A stretch of 64,000 nucleotides of DNA from Rhizobium freirei PRF 81 (GTDB lineage Bacteria > Pseudomonadota > Alphaproteobacteria > Rhizobiales > Rhizobiaceae), in contig NZ_AQHN01000011.1 in the NCBI RefSeq assembly GCF_000359745.1, positions 1 through 64,000 on the forward strand. The letters are read 5' to 3'. The notes under the pieces were generated by a model. The model was not told the DNA's origin. It did not search any database and saw only the letters and a program-made list of their open reading frames with translations. Each line of letters opens with the position of its first letter. The first letter of the stretch is position 1. Position numbers and translations under genes: made by a program. Positions 18,661 to 27,275 of the stretch are shown one piece after another.

Positions 18661-18719
18661 ATTAACCTTGCCACAGCCCGCAAAATGGGCAATGAACATC
18701 CATAACGCGAAAATGCTAG

Positions 18720-19244
18720 ATGGATGCAATCACGATGTTTAAGTCTTGGATATCCCGCCAGGCGGTTCTTTCAGGTATCGCTGCGGTCGCGACGATGTCT
18801 CTTGGCATGTTTGCCGTCACAGCGTCGGAAGCAGCCGCTGCTTCCGCGCAATGTAAGAAGCTGGACCCGAACGGCAGAGATGTGGGCGGCGATACGAATT
18901 TCGCCATTGCGATCCGCGACAAGAAAGGCGACGTCGTCAAGAAGATGCTGGCCTGCGGTGCCCAGGTGAACCTGAAGACGACGGAAGGCTGGTATCCGCT
19001 GCATACCGCCGCCTATTACGGCCCGGCGGCCACGATCGACCTTCTGGTCTCCAAAGGCGCCGACGTCAACGCGCGCGGCGATTACGATGGCTGGACGCCG
19101 TTGCACATGGCGACCCAGCAGCACGACACGGCGGTCGTCAAGGCGTTGCTGAAGGATGGCGCCGACAAGACCATCAAGTCCACCACCGGCAAGACCGCCG
19201 CCGAAATGGCGACCGATCCCGCCATCGCGGCGCTGCTGAAATAG
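18720..19244 (+). CDS. Secreted ankyrin-repeat protein
   Basis: 174 residues. Sec signal peptide in the first about 40 residues (hydrophobic AVLSGIAAVATMSLGMFAV, Ala-rich cleavage region ASEAAAA). Three to four ankyrin repeats follow: DTNFAIAIRDKKGDVVKKML, WYPLHTAAYYGPAATIDLL, WTPLHMATQQHDTAVVKALL and a short cap. One cysteine pair (C42 and the C in MLACGAQ) could be oxidised in the periplasm. Both ATG at 18720 and 18735 lack a strong RBS. The stop codon TAG is also the first three bases of repeat copy 2. Partner protein unknown. Confidence 0.8.
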   Translation: MDAITMFKSWISRQAVLSGIAAVATMSLGMFAVTASEAAAASAQCKKLDPNGRDVGGDTNFAIAIRDKKGDVVKKMLACGAQVNLKTTEGWYPLHTAAYYGPAATIDLLVSKGADVNARGDYDGWTPLHMATQQHDTAVVKALLKDGADKTIKSTTGKTAAEMATDPAIAALLK

Positions 19245-19344
19245 AGCATTTTCGGGAAAGGCGCGTAGCGGTTTTCCGTTCGGAATGCGTAAGGAAACAA
19301 AAAGATAGAGCATTCTCGCGATTCGAAGAAAAGCGGAAAAGCTC
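19242..19344 (+). repeat. Dispersed palindromic intergenic repeat, copy 2
   Basis: About 103 bases, beginning at the ankyrin gene stop codon. Characteristic blocks: GAGCATTTTCGGGAAA, GTAGCGGTTTTCCG, TTCGGAATGCGTAAGGAAAC, AAAAGATAGAGCATT and AAGCGGAAAAGCTC. The ends are roughly inverted (GAGC ... GCTC). Same family as copies at 9, 25080 and 36965. Confidence 0.75.
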
Positions 19345-19507
19345 CGGCGCGCTCCGGTCATCCGATCTCGGGGGGATGACCGACGGGTGCGACACTTTTG
19401 GCCAGCCTCTGGTACTCGCGTTTTCCTTTCTTACATCTTTCGTGAATACATTGGCAGTTGCCGAATGCACCTTTTGCCGGTTATCGTGTCAGTGCGAAAA
19501 TGGGAAT

Positions 19508-19657
19508 ATGCTCATGAACAGAACAAAGCGTCGTGCTCGCGCCATTGCAATCGCTCAGACCCAGGATAATGCCAAGCTCGTGGCCGCAAGACTTCTGATG
19601 CTCGCGACGGGCTTTACTGCTGCTTGCATCGCACTGCTGGCAATACGCGGCTACTGA
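19508..19657 (+). CDS. Small single-pass membrane protein (hypothetical)
   Basis: 49 residues if started at the ATG at 19508 (or 47 from 19514). A basic N-terminus (MNRTKRRARAIAIAQ) is followed by one hydrophobic helix (LLMLATGFTAACIALLAI) and a short tail. A T-rich terminator hairpin lies 24 nt after the stop, which supports a real transcript. No good RBS and no recognisable family; the reading frame extends upstream to 19376 but that part looks noncoding. Confidence 0.35.
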   Translation: MLMNRTKRRARAIAIAQTQDNAKLVAARLLMLATGFTAACIALLAIRGY

Positions 19658-19680
19658 TCAGCCGTTTCGGCCCTATTTCG

Positions 19681-19703
19681 ACCGTCGCCTGACGACGGTT
19701 TTC
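19681..19703 (+). terminator. Rho-independent terminator
   Basis: Stem ACCGTCG/CGACGGT (19681-19687, 19693-19699), 5-nt loop, followed by TTTTC. Downstream of the small membrane ORF. The following about 270 bases up to the chemoreceptor gene contain an AT-rich TTAATTAATTAA-like stretch and a possible -10 (TATACA near 19914) but no supported gene. Confidence 0.55.
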
Positions 19704-19975
19704 TTCCGCGCGAAACACTTGTAGCGCAGGCTGTTTATGAGCGTTTTCTTGAGCGCGACAGGCTGCGCAGGCCCTTATCTGAAAATTAATTAATCAGACC
19801 CACAATCCTCGACGATTTCATGGGGAGCTCTACTGCAAGTTGGAGCCGAAGCAATGATTGCTTCCTGACCCGTCTCGGGAACCCCCGCCTGCGCATATTT
19901 CAAGAACGATGGTTATACATCCGGTCAGCGCCGTGGCGGCGTCGATGGGGAGCGGTGTGAGAGGTTAGGGCCACA

Positions 19976-22510
19976 ATGTTCATTGATAAGATACTGTCGC
20001 GTTTCAAGATCAAGACGAAGGTTCTCATATTCGTCCTGCCATTCGTCATCAGCATTTCAGCGGTCGGCCTCACCGGGCTCTATGCTTCCGGGCTTCTGCA
20101 GGGCCGTATGGAAATCTCCAACAGCGTGCTGCAATCGCTGACCGGCTTCAAGAACCTCTACGGCTCCATGGACGACTTCCTGCGCATCACCAATACGCAG
20201 CAGCGCGACAAGCTTTATGAGGATATCAAGTCGCAGCAGGGCGTGCTCAACGCGACGCTCGGCCAGCTTGGTCAGGAGGCCGATGGCCGCAACAATCTGA
20301 ACGAAGCGATCGCCAAGAACGCCGACATGGCCAATCTCGTTGGCAGATTGTGGTCGCTGCACGAGCAGGAGCTGTCGTTCCGCAAGACGATCGACGACGC
20401 GCAAAGAGCGCTGATCAGTGCTCGCTTCAACGTCAATTTCAACAGCCAGCAGCTTGAGGATCAGATGCGGCAGGACCAGGCCGACGCGACCTCGACGCTG
20501 CGCTCCGCCGACCGCCTGTTGAAGGGCGGCGACCTGCTTGTTTCCGTGGCCGAAGATTTCAGCAAGGCCGCGACGCCGGCCGACAAGATGAAGCTTCTCA
20601 AGGATCGGCTGCCGGACCTGAACAAGGCCCAGCGTTCCATCGATCTTGCATTGCCGCAAAACCAGAAGAGCGTCGTCCAGTCGCTGGTCGGCACCATCAA
20701 GGATCTGACGGCTGCCACCGAAAGCGCCGATGCGCCGACCGACGACAGCGTCGCCAATGTCGGACGTCTCCTTTCGCGTTTCCGCCAGACGTCGACCTAC
20801 ACGCAGCTGACGGCAACGCAGATGATGCGTCAGGCAACCACGACCTTCGTATCGCTCGATGCCCGCGTCGCGCAGACCAATTCGGTCCTGCAAGACACGC
20901 GCCGCCTGCAGGATTCGATCTATTCGCTGCAGCTCGTCCTTGCCGAGTTCAACGCCAACACGAACAAGGACAACCTCGTCCGGCTGCGGCAGGAAATCTC
21001 CAAGCTCAACGGCGATATCGATACGCTGAACCAGAGTGCCCAGAGCATGGGTTTCGCCGGCGATATCGATGCGGCCATTCGCCCGGCGATCAAGTCGATG
21101 GACGGTGCCGCCGTCAAGCTTGTCGATGTCATCTCGCAGCGGATCGGCGAATATGCCAGCGCCCGCCAGCAGCTTGATCAGGTCTGGGGCCAGCTCACCG
21201 CATTTGCCGAGACGCAGAAGCAGAGCGCCGGCACCGAACGCAACCAGGCGAACTCCATATCCATCCTTGCAACAGCTCTCGGCATCATTCTCTCGGTCGC
21301 CGGCGGCATCGCGCTGGTCCTGACCTTGCAGCGCCCGATCGGCCAGATCACCGCCGCCATGCGCCGCATCGCCGATGGCATGCTGGAGACGGCGATCTCC
21401 GGGGAACAGCGGCATGATGAAATCGGCGACATGGCCCGCGCCCTCGGCATCTTCAAGGAAAACGCCATCTCGAAGATCCGCATCGAGGAGCAGAGCGATG
21501 AGGAACGTGCTGCGGCCGAGCACGAGCGCCAGCGTAACGACACCGAAAAGCGCGAGCTCGATCGGCAGATCGATTTCGCGGTCAGCGAGCTTGCCGCCGG
21601 TCTCGAACGTCTCGCCCAGGGCGATATCTCCGCCACGATCGAGACGCCCTTCATCGGCCGCCTCGAGCAGCTCCGCCAGGATTTCAACAGCTCGCTGTCA
21701 CGTCTGCAGCAAACGCTGAGCCAGGTTCGCAGCAATGTCGAGATGATCCAGAGCAACGGCAACCAGATGGCTGCTTCCGCCGAGGATCTGTCGAAACGCA
21801 CCGAGCAGCAGGCAGCTTCCCTCGAACAGACCGCCGCCGCCGTCGACGAGATCACCGTCACCGTCCGCTCCTCCGCCGAGCGTGCCAAGGATGCGGACGC
21901 CATCGTGCGCGAAGCCAAGCGCAGCGCCGATGACAGTTCCGTCGTCGTCGGCAACGCCATCGACGCGATGGCGCGCATCGAAGACGCGTCCCGCAAGATC
22001 GAGCAGATCATCAGCGTCATCGACGAAATCGCTTTCCAGACGAACCTGCTGGCGCTCAATGCCGGCATCGAAGCTGCCCGCGCTGGTGAGGCCGGCAAGG
22101 GCTTCGCGGTCGTCGCCATGGAAGTGCGGGAACTTGCACAGCGTTCCGCCGCCGCCGCGAAGGAGATCAAGGGGCTGATCAACAAGTCGACCCAGGAAGT
22201 CAGTTCCGGCTCGCAATTCGTGCAGGAAGCCGGTGCCGTCCTGGCGCAGATCAGTAGCCAGATCGTTACCATCAGCCAGCATGTGGAAGGCATTGCCCGC
22301 GCAAGCCACGATCAGGCGAGCGCACTGCAGGAGGTCAACGCTTCGGTCAACCACATGGATCAGATGACACAGCAAAATGCCGGCATGGTCGAGGAAACGA
22401 CGGCGGCAAGCCGCGAGCTGGCCAGTGAAGCCGACGCATTGCTGCACCTCATCCAGCAGTTCAGGATCGAGGCCGGTTACGCAGGCTATGCGCGGCACGA
22501 AGCGGCCTGA
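19976..22510 (+). CDS. Methyl-accepting chemotaxis protein with long helical periplasmic domain (McpZ-like)
   Basis: 844-residue transmembrane chemoreceptor. TM1 about residues 16-38, periplasmic region about 39-427, TM2 about 428-451, HAMP about 452-505, a second HAMP-like stretch (about 540-595), then the MA signalling domain with the hairpin tip [21 protein letters not shown] (about 683-703). The about 390-residue sensor region is predicted entirely helical with heptad-like patterns and is not a Cache or four-helix Tar domain. From memory S. meliloti McpZ has a similar oversized helical sensor. No C-terminal CheR pentapeptide. RBS GAGGTTAGGG. The ligand is unknown. A strong terminator follows. 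Confidence 0.9.
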   Translation: MFIDKILSRFKIKTKVLIFVLPFVISISAVGLTGLYASGLLQGRMEISNSVLQSLTGFKNLYGSMDDFLRITNTQQRDKLYEDIKSQQGVLNATLGQLGQEADGRNNLNEAIAKNADMANLVGRLWSLHEQELSFRKTIDDAQRALISARFNVNFNSQQLEDQMRQDQADATSTLRSADRLLKGGDLLVSVAEDFSKAATPADKMKLLKDRLPDLNKAQRSIDLALPQNQKSVVQSLVGTIKDLTAATESADAPTDDSVANVGRLLSRFRQTSTYTQLTATQMMRQATTTFVSLDARVAQTNSVLQDTRRLQDSIYSLQLVLAEFNANTNKDNLVRLRQEISKLNGDIDTLNQSAQSMGFAGDIDAAIRPAIKSMDGAAVKLVDVISQRIGEYASARQQLDQVWGQLTAFAETQKQSAGTERNQANSISILATALGIILSVAGGIALVLTLQRPIGQITAAMRRIADGMLETAISGEQRHDEIGDMARALGIFKENAISKIRIEEQSDEERAAAEHERQRNDTEKRELDRQIDFAVSELAAGLERLAQGDISATIETPFIGRLEQLRQDFNSSLSRLQQTLSQVRSNVEMIQSNGNQMAASAEDLSKRTEQQAASLEQTAAAVDEITVTVRSSAERAKDADAIVREAKRSADDSSVVVGNAIDAMARIEDASRKIEQIISVIDEIAFQTNLLALNAGIEAARAGEAGKGFAVVAMEVRELAQRSAAAAKEIKGLINKSTQEVSSGSQFVQEAGAVLAQISSQIVTISQHVEGIARASHDQASALQEVNASVNHMDQMTQQNAGMVEETTAASRELASEADALLHLIQQFRIEAGYAGYARHEAA

Positions 22511-22743
22511 CGGCAGCTGTCACCATCATCACAGGCGGACCGGCCGACTTCTGGCCGGTCCGCCTTTTTTATTGCCGTGCGAAGGGCGCTTAGGCCGGCG
22601 ATCACCCGTCCGATCCAGACAACGGGGCGCGGAGGATCCAGGCCATAGTCGCGGTAGAACAGATCCTCGTTCTTCCGCCATTGCTCTTCTCGTGCCTGAT
22701 TCTGCAATTCGATGGCCTTGGCCAAAGCGATGCTGTCCATCAT
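22486..22743 (-). CDS. Small hypothetical protein
   Basis: 85 residues from the ATG at 22743 (GGAG 7 nt upstream; a second ATG at 22740 is equally possible). The N-terminal 60 residues look protein-like: [20 protein letters not shown] forms a charged helix, then an acidic/aromatic patch ([18 protein letters not shown]) and a hydrophobic helix ([16 protein letters not shown]). The last 25 residues are encoded through the MCP terminator and past its stop codon, overlapping the MCP gene by 25 nt, so the biological C-terminus could be arbitrary. Divergent from the LysR gene. No family recognised. Confidence 0.5.
   Translation of the reverse strand: MMDSIALAKAIELQNQAREEQWRKNEDLFYRDYGLDPPRPVVWIGRVIAGLSALRTAIKKADRPEVGRSACDDGDSCRQAASCRA
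22534..22570 (+). terminator. Rho-independent terminator of the chemoreceptor gene
   Basis: Perfect 12-bp stem GGCGGACCGGCC/GGCCGGTCCGCC with a 7-nt loop, followed by six T. It lies 24 bp after the MCP stop codon and inside the 3' half of the convergent small ORF. Confidence 0.9.
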
Positions 22744-22815
22744 GAGACGTCTCCATGTTGTGAGGCATCCCTTCAACTACACATGCGAATTTGCTTTATA
22801 AATAGACATTTTCGC

Positions 22816-22845
22816 CCTATGTTTTTCACTCATGAAAAACATAGG
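22816..22845. promoter_or_regulatory. Perfect inverted repeat over the lysR start codon
   Basis: Arms CCTATGTTTTTCA (22816-22828) and TGAAAAACATAGG (22833-22845) with a 4-nt gap; the ATG of the LysR gene at 22832 is in the centre. No Shine-Dalgarno precedes it and a -10-like TATAAA lies at 22797. Could be an autoregulator operator or an mRNA hairpin that hides the start codon. Confidence 0.55.
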
Positions 22846-23704
22846 CTGGGATTCCTATCAACTTTTCCTCGATGTCGCCCGCGGCGGCGGGTTGACGGGC
22901 GCCGTTGCGTCAAGCGGCTTGAGCCCGGCAACGATCGGCCGACGCATGCTGGAACTGGAAGGACAGATCGGCCGGCCGCTCTTCGAACGCAGCCAGGCGG
23001 GGTATTCGCTGACCGGCGATGGTCAGGCGCTCTTCGATCAGCTTTTGGAGATGGAGGCGGCCGCCCGCAAGGTGGATAGCTGGCAACGCGATGCGCAAGG
23101 AGCCGCGATCGTGCGCATCGCCGCCGGCACCTGGGTCGGGTGGCTGCTCAGCCAGAACATGCCGTCGATCTGCTCGGAGCGGGACCGCTTTCGCATCGAT
23201 CTGCATCTCGGTGAACGTCGCGCCAGCCTTGCTCATCGCGAAAGCGATATCGGCATCCGTGCTTTCGAGCCGGAGGAGACCAATCTCGCCGCCATCAAGA
23301 CCGGCGAAGTTGCCTATGCTGCCTATCAGGCCCGCAACATGCGCTTTGCCGGGCCACAGCGCTGGATCGCGGTGGCCGACGAGGAGGCCATCTCCGCCTA
23401 TCTGCGATGGCCGCATCAGAACAGGCGGGAGGAAATCGCTTTCACCGTCAGCCGGCCGCGTTCGCTTCATGATCTGGTGCTCGCCGGATCGGGCATCGCC
23501 GTGCTGCCCTGTTTTGTCGGCGATCAGGAGCCGAGGCTGGAGCGGGTCGGCGAGGAGATCGCGTCTCTACGCCACCGGCAATGGATCGTCATGAACGATG
23601 CCGATCGTCATCGCACGGAGATCCGAACCGTCGTCGACCGCATGGCCCGGCTCCTAAAAAGCCATTCGGAATTGTTTGCCGGCAAGCGGCCGACATATGC
23701 ATGA
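22832..23704 (+). CDS. LysR-family transcriptional regulator
   Basis: 290 residues. N-terminal winged HTH: YQLFLDVARGGGLTGAVASSGLSPATIGRRMLELE (about 9-43), followed by GRPLFERSQAGYSLTGDGQ, and a divergent substrate domain ending in SLHDLVLAGSGIAVLPCFVGD. The effector domain is short compared with the usual 300-plus residues and the HTH is of the VC1 (ArgP-distant) type. It lies 182 bp upstream of potF in the same direction, with a separate promoter candidate before potF, so it may or may not regulate polyamine uptake. Confidence 0.85.
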   Translation: MKNIGWDSYQLFLDVARGGGLTGAVASSGLSPATIGRRMLELEGQIGRPLFERSQAGYSLTGDGQALFDQLLEMEAAARKVDSWQRDAQGAAIVRIAAGTWVGWLLSQNMPSICSERDRFRIDLHLGERRASLAHRESDIGIRAFEPEETNLAAIKTGEVAYAAYQARNMRFAGPQRWIAVADEEAISAYLRWPHQNRREEIAFTVSRPRSLHDLVLAGSGIAVLPCFVGDQEPRLERVGEEIASLRHRQWIVMNDADRHRTEIRTVVDRMARLLKSHSELFAGKRPTYA

Positions 23705-23797
23705 GCTGCCCGGTAAACCGCTCCGTCCTTGCTCATTCAAGGTCCCCGCGCCGATCTCGTCAAACCTGTGAAAGAGGGCGAATCCATGCTTTCCCCC

Positions 23798-23826
23798 TTG
23801 TCGCACTCCGATTTCCTTTCTAGTCT
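23798..23826 (+). promoter_or_regulatory. Putative sigma-70 promoter of potF
   Basis: TTGTCG, exactly 17 bp spacer, TAGTCT, located about 60 bp upstream of the potF start codon. Reasonable match to the rhizobial housekeeping promoter; no experimental support. Confidence 0.4.
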
Positions 23827-23886
23827 AACGGGAAAAACAGAGGGTTGGGTGTCGCCGCGATACCCTTGAACGAAGCAGGAGAGATT

Positions 23887-24984
23887 ATGAAGTCCATGTT
23901 CGCTAGGCTTGCAGCAACGGCTTTTGCAGCCGTTTCGCTGACAACGGTCGCTCACGCAGAAGACAAGGTCGTCAATATCTACAACTGGTCGGATTATATT
24001 GATAATTCGATTCTGTCGGATTTCACCAAGGAAACCGGCATCAAGGTCGTCTACGATACGTTCGACCAGAACGAGACGCTGGAAACCAAGCTTCTCGCTG
24101 GCAAAACCGGCTATGACATCGTCGTCCCGACGGCATATTTTCTGCAACGCCAGATCAAGGCCGGCGTCTTCCAGAAGATCGACAAGTCCAAGCTGCCGAA
24201 TATCACCAATATGTGGGATACGGTGCAGCAGCGCATCGCCACCTACGATCCCGGCAACCAGTACGCGATCGATTATATGTGGGGCACGAGCGGCGTCGGT
24301 TACAATGTCGACAAGGTGAAGCAGATCCTCGGCTCCGACGATGCGCCCGACATCAACGTCATCTTCGATCCCAAACTTGCCGCCAAGTTCAAGGATTGCG
24401 GCATCTACATGCTGGACTCTCCGACCGACGTCATTCCGGCGGCTTTGCGCTATCTGGGTCTCGATCCGAATTCCACCAAGCAGGAAGACTTCAAGAAGGC
24501 CGAAGATCTGTTGACGTCGATCCGTCCCTTCGTTCGTAAGTTCCATTCCTCCGAATATATCAACGCGCTCGCCAACGGCGATATCTGCATCGCCTTCGGC
24601 TATTCCGGCGACGTGCTGCAGGCGCGCAACCGCGCCACCGAAGCCAAGAACGGCGTGAATATCGGCTATTCGATCCCCAAGAAGGGCGCGCAGATGTGGT
24701 TCGACGTCATGGCGATCCCGGCCGATGCGCCGCATGTCGCTGAAGCCCATGCCTTCCTCAACTACATCATGAAGCCTGAAGTCATCGCCAAGGCCAGCGA
24801 CTTCGTTGCCTATGCCAACGGCAACAAGGCCTCGCAGCAGTTCGTCAGCAAGGACGTGCTTAACGATCCGGCTGTCTATCCGACCGACGAGGTCCGCGAG
24901 AAGCTGTTCACGCTCACCCCTTGGGACTCGAAAACGCAGCGATTGGCAACGCGCCTGTGGACAAAGGTTACCACCGGCCAATAA
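23887..24984 (+). CDS. potF: Putrescine/polyamine ABC transporter, periplasmic binding protein PotF
   Basis: 365 residues, typical of PotF. Signal peptide MKSMFARLAATAFAAVSLTTVAHA, then the canonical DKVVNIYNWSDYIDNSIL start of PotD/PotF proteins; FDQNETLETKLLAGKTGYDIVVPTA and GYSGDVLQARNRA follow the ligand-binding fold. The start at 23887 has GGAGAG upstream. First gene of potFGHI; a terminator-like hairpin and a dispersed repeat separate it from potG, which would favour excess binding protein. The nearby puuA-puuB-like genes could metabolise the imported polyamine. Confidence 0.93.
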   Translation: MKSMFARLAATAFAAVSLTTVAHAEDKVVNIYNWSDYIDNSILSDFTKETGIKVVYDTFDQNETLETKLLAGKTGYDIVVPTAYFLQRQIKAGVFQKIDKSKLPNITNMWDTVQQRIATYDPGNQYAIDYMWGTSGVGYNVDKVKQILGSDDAPDINVIFDPKLAAKFKDCGIYMLDSPTDVIPAALRYLGLDPNSTKQEDFKKAEDLLTSIRPFVRKFHSSEYINALANGDICIAFGYSGDVLQARNRATEAKNGVNIGYSIPKKGAQMWFDVMAIPADAPHVAEAHAFLNYIMKPEVIAKASDFVAYANGNKASQQFVSKDVLNDPAVYPTDEVREKLFTLTPWDSKTQRLATRLWTKVTTGQ

Positions 24985-24992
24985 TTCGAAGC

Positions 24993-25020
24993 GGCCCGGA
25001 CGGCAACGTCCGGGCCTTTC
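24993..25020 (+). terminator. Intra-operon terminator/attenuator after potF
   Basis: Perfect stem GGCCCGGACG-GCAA-CGTCCGGGCC followed by TTTCC. The T-tract is short, so partial read-through into potG is expected; this is the usual device for overproducing the binding protein. Confidence 0.7.
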
Positions 25021-25079
25021 CTTGAGAGGATGGTCTGAGAATCACGAGTGCGCCGCGAAGGGGAAGAGCCAGCGCCAGT

Positions 25080-25178
25080 GCATCTCCAGGGAAAATGCGC
25101 AGCGGCTTTCTGTCCGCAATGCGTAAACAAATAAGAAGAATGAGCGTTTCCGTAGCGCGGTGGAAAGCGGAATGCTCT
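25080..25178 (+). repeat. Dispersed palindromic intergenic repeat, copy 3
   Basis: About 99 bases inside the potF-potG gap. Shared blocks: GGGAAAATGCGCAGCGGCTT, TCTGTCCGCAATGCGTAAAC, AGAATGAGCGTTTCC and AAGCGGAATGCTCT. Same order and orientation as copy 2. It lies within a transcription unit, 35 bp before the potG start. Confidence 0.75.
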
Positions 25179-25212
25179 GGGAAAGCCCGCCCGGGCGTTC
25201 ATTTGGGGATAG

Positions 25213-26358
25213 ATGATGAAGTCACTCGGTAATATCCGGCGTTCCTTTGCTCCTTGGACCGATCCTTCGGCCAAGCCGTACATTTCCTTCAAGAATGTGA
25301 CGAAGAAGTTCGGTGATTTTACCGCCGTCGACGACCTGTCCCTGGATATCTACAATCGTGAATTCTTCGCTCTTCTCGGTGCATCGGGCTGCGGCAAGTC
25401 CACACTGCTGCGCATGCTGGCGGGCTTCGAGCAGCCGACGACCGGCGAGATCGTTCTCGATGGCCAGGATCTTGCCGGCACGCCGCCCTATCGCCGCCCC
25501 GTCAACATGATGTTCCAGTCCTACGCGCTGTTTCCGCACATGACGGTGGAAAAGAATATCGCCTTCGGCCTCAGGCAGGATGGCATGCCGAAAGCCGAGA
25601 TCGACGATCGCGTCGCCCAGATGCTGAAGCTCGTCAAGCTCGAGCAATTCGCCAGGCGCAAGCCCAACCAGCTGTCCGGCGGCCAGCGCCAGCGCGTGGC
25701 ATTGGCCCGCTCGCTCGCCAAGCGCCCGAAAGTGCTGCTGCTCGACGAGCCGCTCGGCGCACTCGACAAGAAACTGCGCGAGGAAACGCAGTTCGAACTC
25801 ATGGATCTGCAGCAGAGCCTGGGGCTTACCTTCGTGGTCGTCACCCATGACCAGGAAGAGGCGATGACCATGGCGGACCGCATCGCCGTCATGAGCCACG
25901 GCAAGGTGGTGCAGGTGGCGACGCCGGCCGAAATCTACGAGGCGCCCAATTGCCGCTTCGTCGCCGACTTCATCGGCGATGTGAACATTTTGGACGGCAA
26001 TGTGATCTCTGCACATTCCGGCATCGTTGAAATCGCTGTCGATTCCGCCCTCACGCTGCGCAGCGCCTCCAACGAGGTGCCGGCCAGGGGAAGCCGCGCC
26101 AGCATCGCAATCCGGCCGGAGAAGCTGCGCGTAACGCCGCGCCCGCCTGCCAACGCCTCCGTCAATGCCACCGAGGGAGAGATCTGGGACATCGCCTATC
26201 TCGGCGACATGACCGTCTTCCACGTCAAGCTGAAGAGCGGGCAGGTGCTCAAGGCGTCGTCGCTGAATGCTGTTCGCGTCGTGGAAGAACCCTTCGCCTA
26301 CGACCAGAACGTCTGGGTGTCCTTCGACGAAAATGCCGGCGTGCTGCTGAAGGACTGA
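25213..26358 (+). CDS. potG: Polyamine ABC transporter, ATP-binding protein PotG
   Basis: 381-residue ATPase driving PotFHI import. Walker A LLGASGCGKSTLLRML (about 55-70), Q-loop MMFQSYALFPHM, signature LSGGQRQRVALARSLAKRP, Walker B VLLLDEPLGALDKK, H-loop VTHDQEEAMTMADR, then TOBE domain (RPEKLRVTPRPP near 305). Start ATG at 25213 or 25216; GGGG lies 4-7 nt upstream. The potG, potH and potI genes are nearly contiguous (2- and 3-nt gaps). Length and order match putrescine PotFGHI more than PotABCD. Confidence 0.93.
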   Translation: MMKSLGNIRRSFAPWTDPSAKPYISFKNVTKKFGDFTAVDDLSLDIYNREFFALLGASGCGKSTLLRMLAGFEQPTTGEIVLDGQDLAGTPPYRRPVNMMFQSYALFPHMTVEKNIAFGLRQDGMPKAEIDDRVAQMLKLVKLEQFARRKPNQLSGGQRQRVALARSLAKRPKVLLLDEPLGALDKKLREETQFELMDLQQSLGLTFVVVTHDQEEAMTMADRIAVMSHGKVVQVATPAEIYEAPNCRFVADFIGDVNILDGNVISAHSGIVEIAVDSALTLRSASNEVPARGSRASIAIRPEKLRVTPRPPANASVNATEGEIWDIAYLGDMTVFHVKLKSGQVLKASSLNAVRVVEEPFAYDQNVWVSFDENAGVLLKD

Positions 26359-26360
26359 TC

Positions 26361-27272
26361 ATGAAAGCGCTCGGCTCTTCCATCTATCAGCGCCTCGTCA
26401 TCATTGTTCCCTATGCTTGGCTGTTGATCTTCTTTCTCGCACCCTTCCTCATCGTCTTCCGCATCTCGCTGGCGACGAAGGCGCTGTCCGTCCCGCCTTA
26501 CGATCCGTCCTTCGCCTGGACGGACAGCTTCGGCGACTGGTGGGACAAGCTGCAGACTATGTCGTTCGACAACTACGTGTGGCTGACCGGTGATCCGCTT
26601 TACATAAACGCCTACATTCAGAGCCTTCAGATCGCCGGCATCTCGACGCTGCTGACGCTGATCATCGCCTATCCAATAGCCTATGGCATGGCGCAAGCGC
26701 CGCGCACGATCCGTCCCACCTTGCTGATGCTGGTCATTCTGCCCTTCTGGACGAGCTTCCTGATCCGCGTCTATTCCTGGATGTCGATCCTCAGCACGAC
26801 AGGCCTCTTGAATCAGTTGCTGATGGGCCTTGGCATCATCCACCAGCCGCTCGTTATCCTGAATACCAATACCGCCGTCTATATCGGCATGGTCTATTCC
26901 TATCTGCCCTTCATGGTGCTGCCGCTCTATTCGGCGCTGGAGAAGATGGACGGCACGCTGATCGAGGCAGCGCAGGATCTCGGCTGCACGCCGATCGGCG
27001 CCTTCTGGCGCGTCACTTTTCCGCTTTCCCTTCCTGGCGTCATCGCCGGCTGCATGCTGGTCTTCATTCCGGCTGTCGGCGAATTCGTCATTCCCGACCT
27101 GCTCGGCGGCTCTGAGACCCTGATGATCGGCAAGGTGCTCTGGACGGAATTCTACAGCAATACCGACTGGCCGCTGGCCTCGGCGGTGGCGACCATCCTG
27201 CTTCTGGTGCTGGTGGTGCCCATCGTCTTCTTCCAGCATTTCCAAGCCAAGGCCGACGAGAAGGGGAGGTAA
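26361..27272 (+). CDS. potH: Polyamine ABC transporter, permease PotH
   Basis: 303-residue inner membrane permease. Six hydrophobic segments, the first near residues 10-35 (YAWLLIFFLAPFLIVFRISLA); the EAA loop reads DGTLIEAAQDLGCTPIGAFW (about 200-220). It is encoded 2 nt after potG, so translation is coupled. Forms the channel together with PotI. Confidence 0.93.
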   Translation: MKALGSSIYQRLVIIVPYAWLLIFFLAPFLIVFRISLATKALSVPPYDPSFAWTDSFGDWWDKLQTMSFDNYVWLTGDPLYINAYIQSLQIAGISTLLTLIIAYPIAYGMAQAPRTIRPTLLMLVILPFWTSFLIRVYSWMSILSTTGLLNQLLMGLGIIHQPLVILNTNTAVYIGMVYSYLPFMVLPLYSALEKMDGTLIEAAQDLGCTPIGAFWRVTFPLSLPGVIAGCMLVFIPAVGEFVIPDLLGGSETLMIGKVLWTEFYSNTDWPLASAVATILLLVLVVPIVFFQHFQAKADEKGR

Positions 27273-27275
27273 TCG

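Noticed and set aside
19376..19507. N-terminal extension of the small membrane ORF
   Set aside because: Codons look like intergenic sequence beside repeat copy 2; the later ATG gives a coherent small protein.
19242..25178. Repeat copies as insertion sequences
   Set aside because: Each is only about 100 bp, has no transposase frame, and I see no target duplications.
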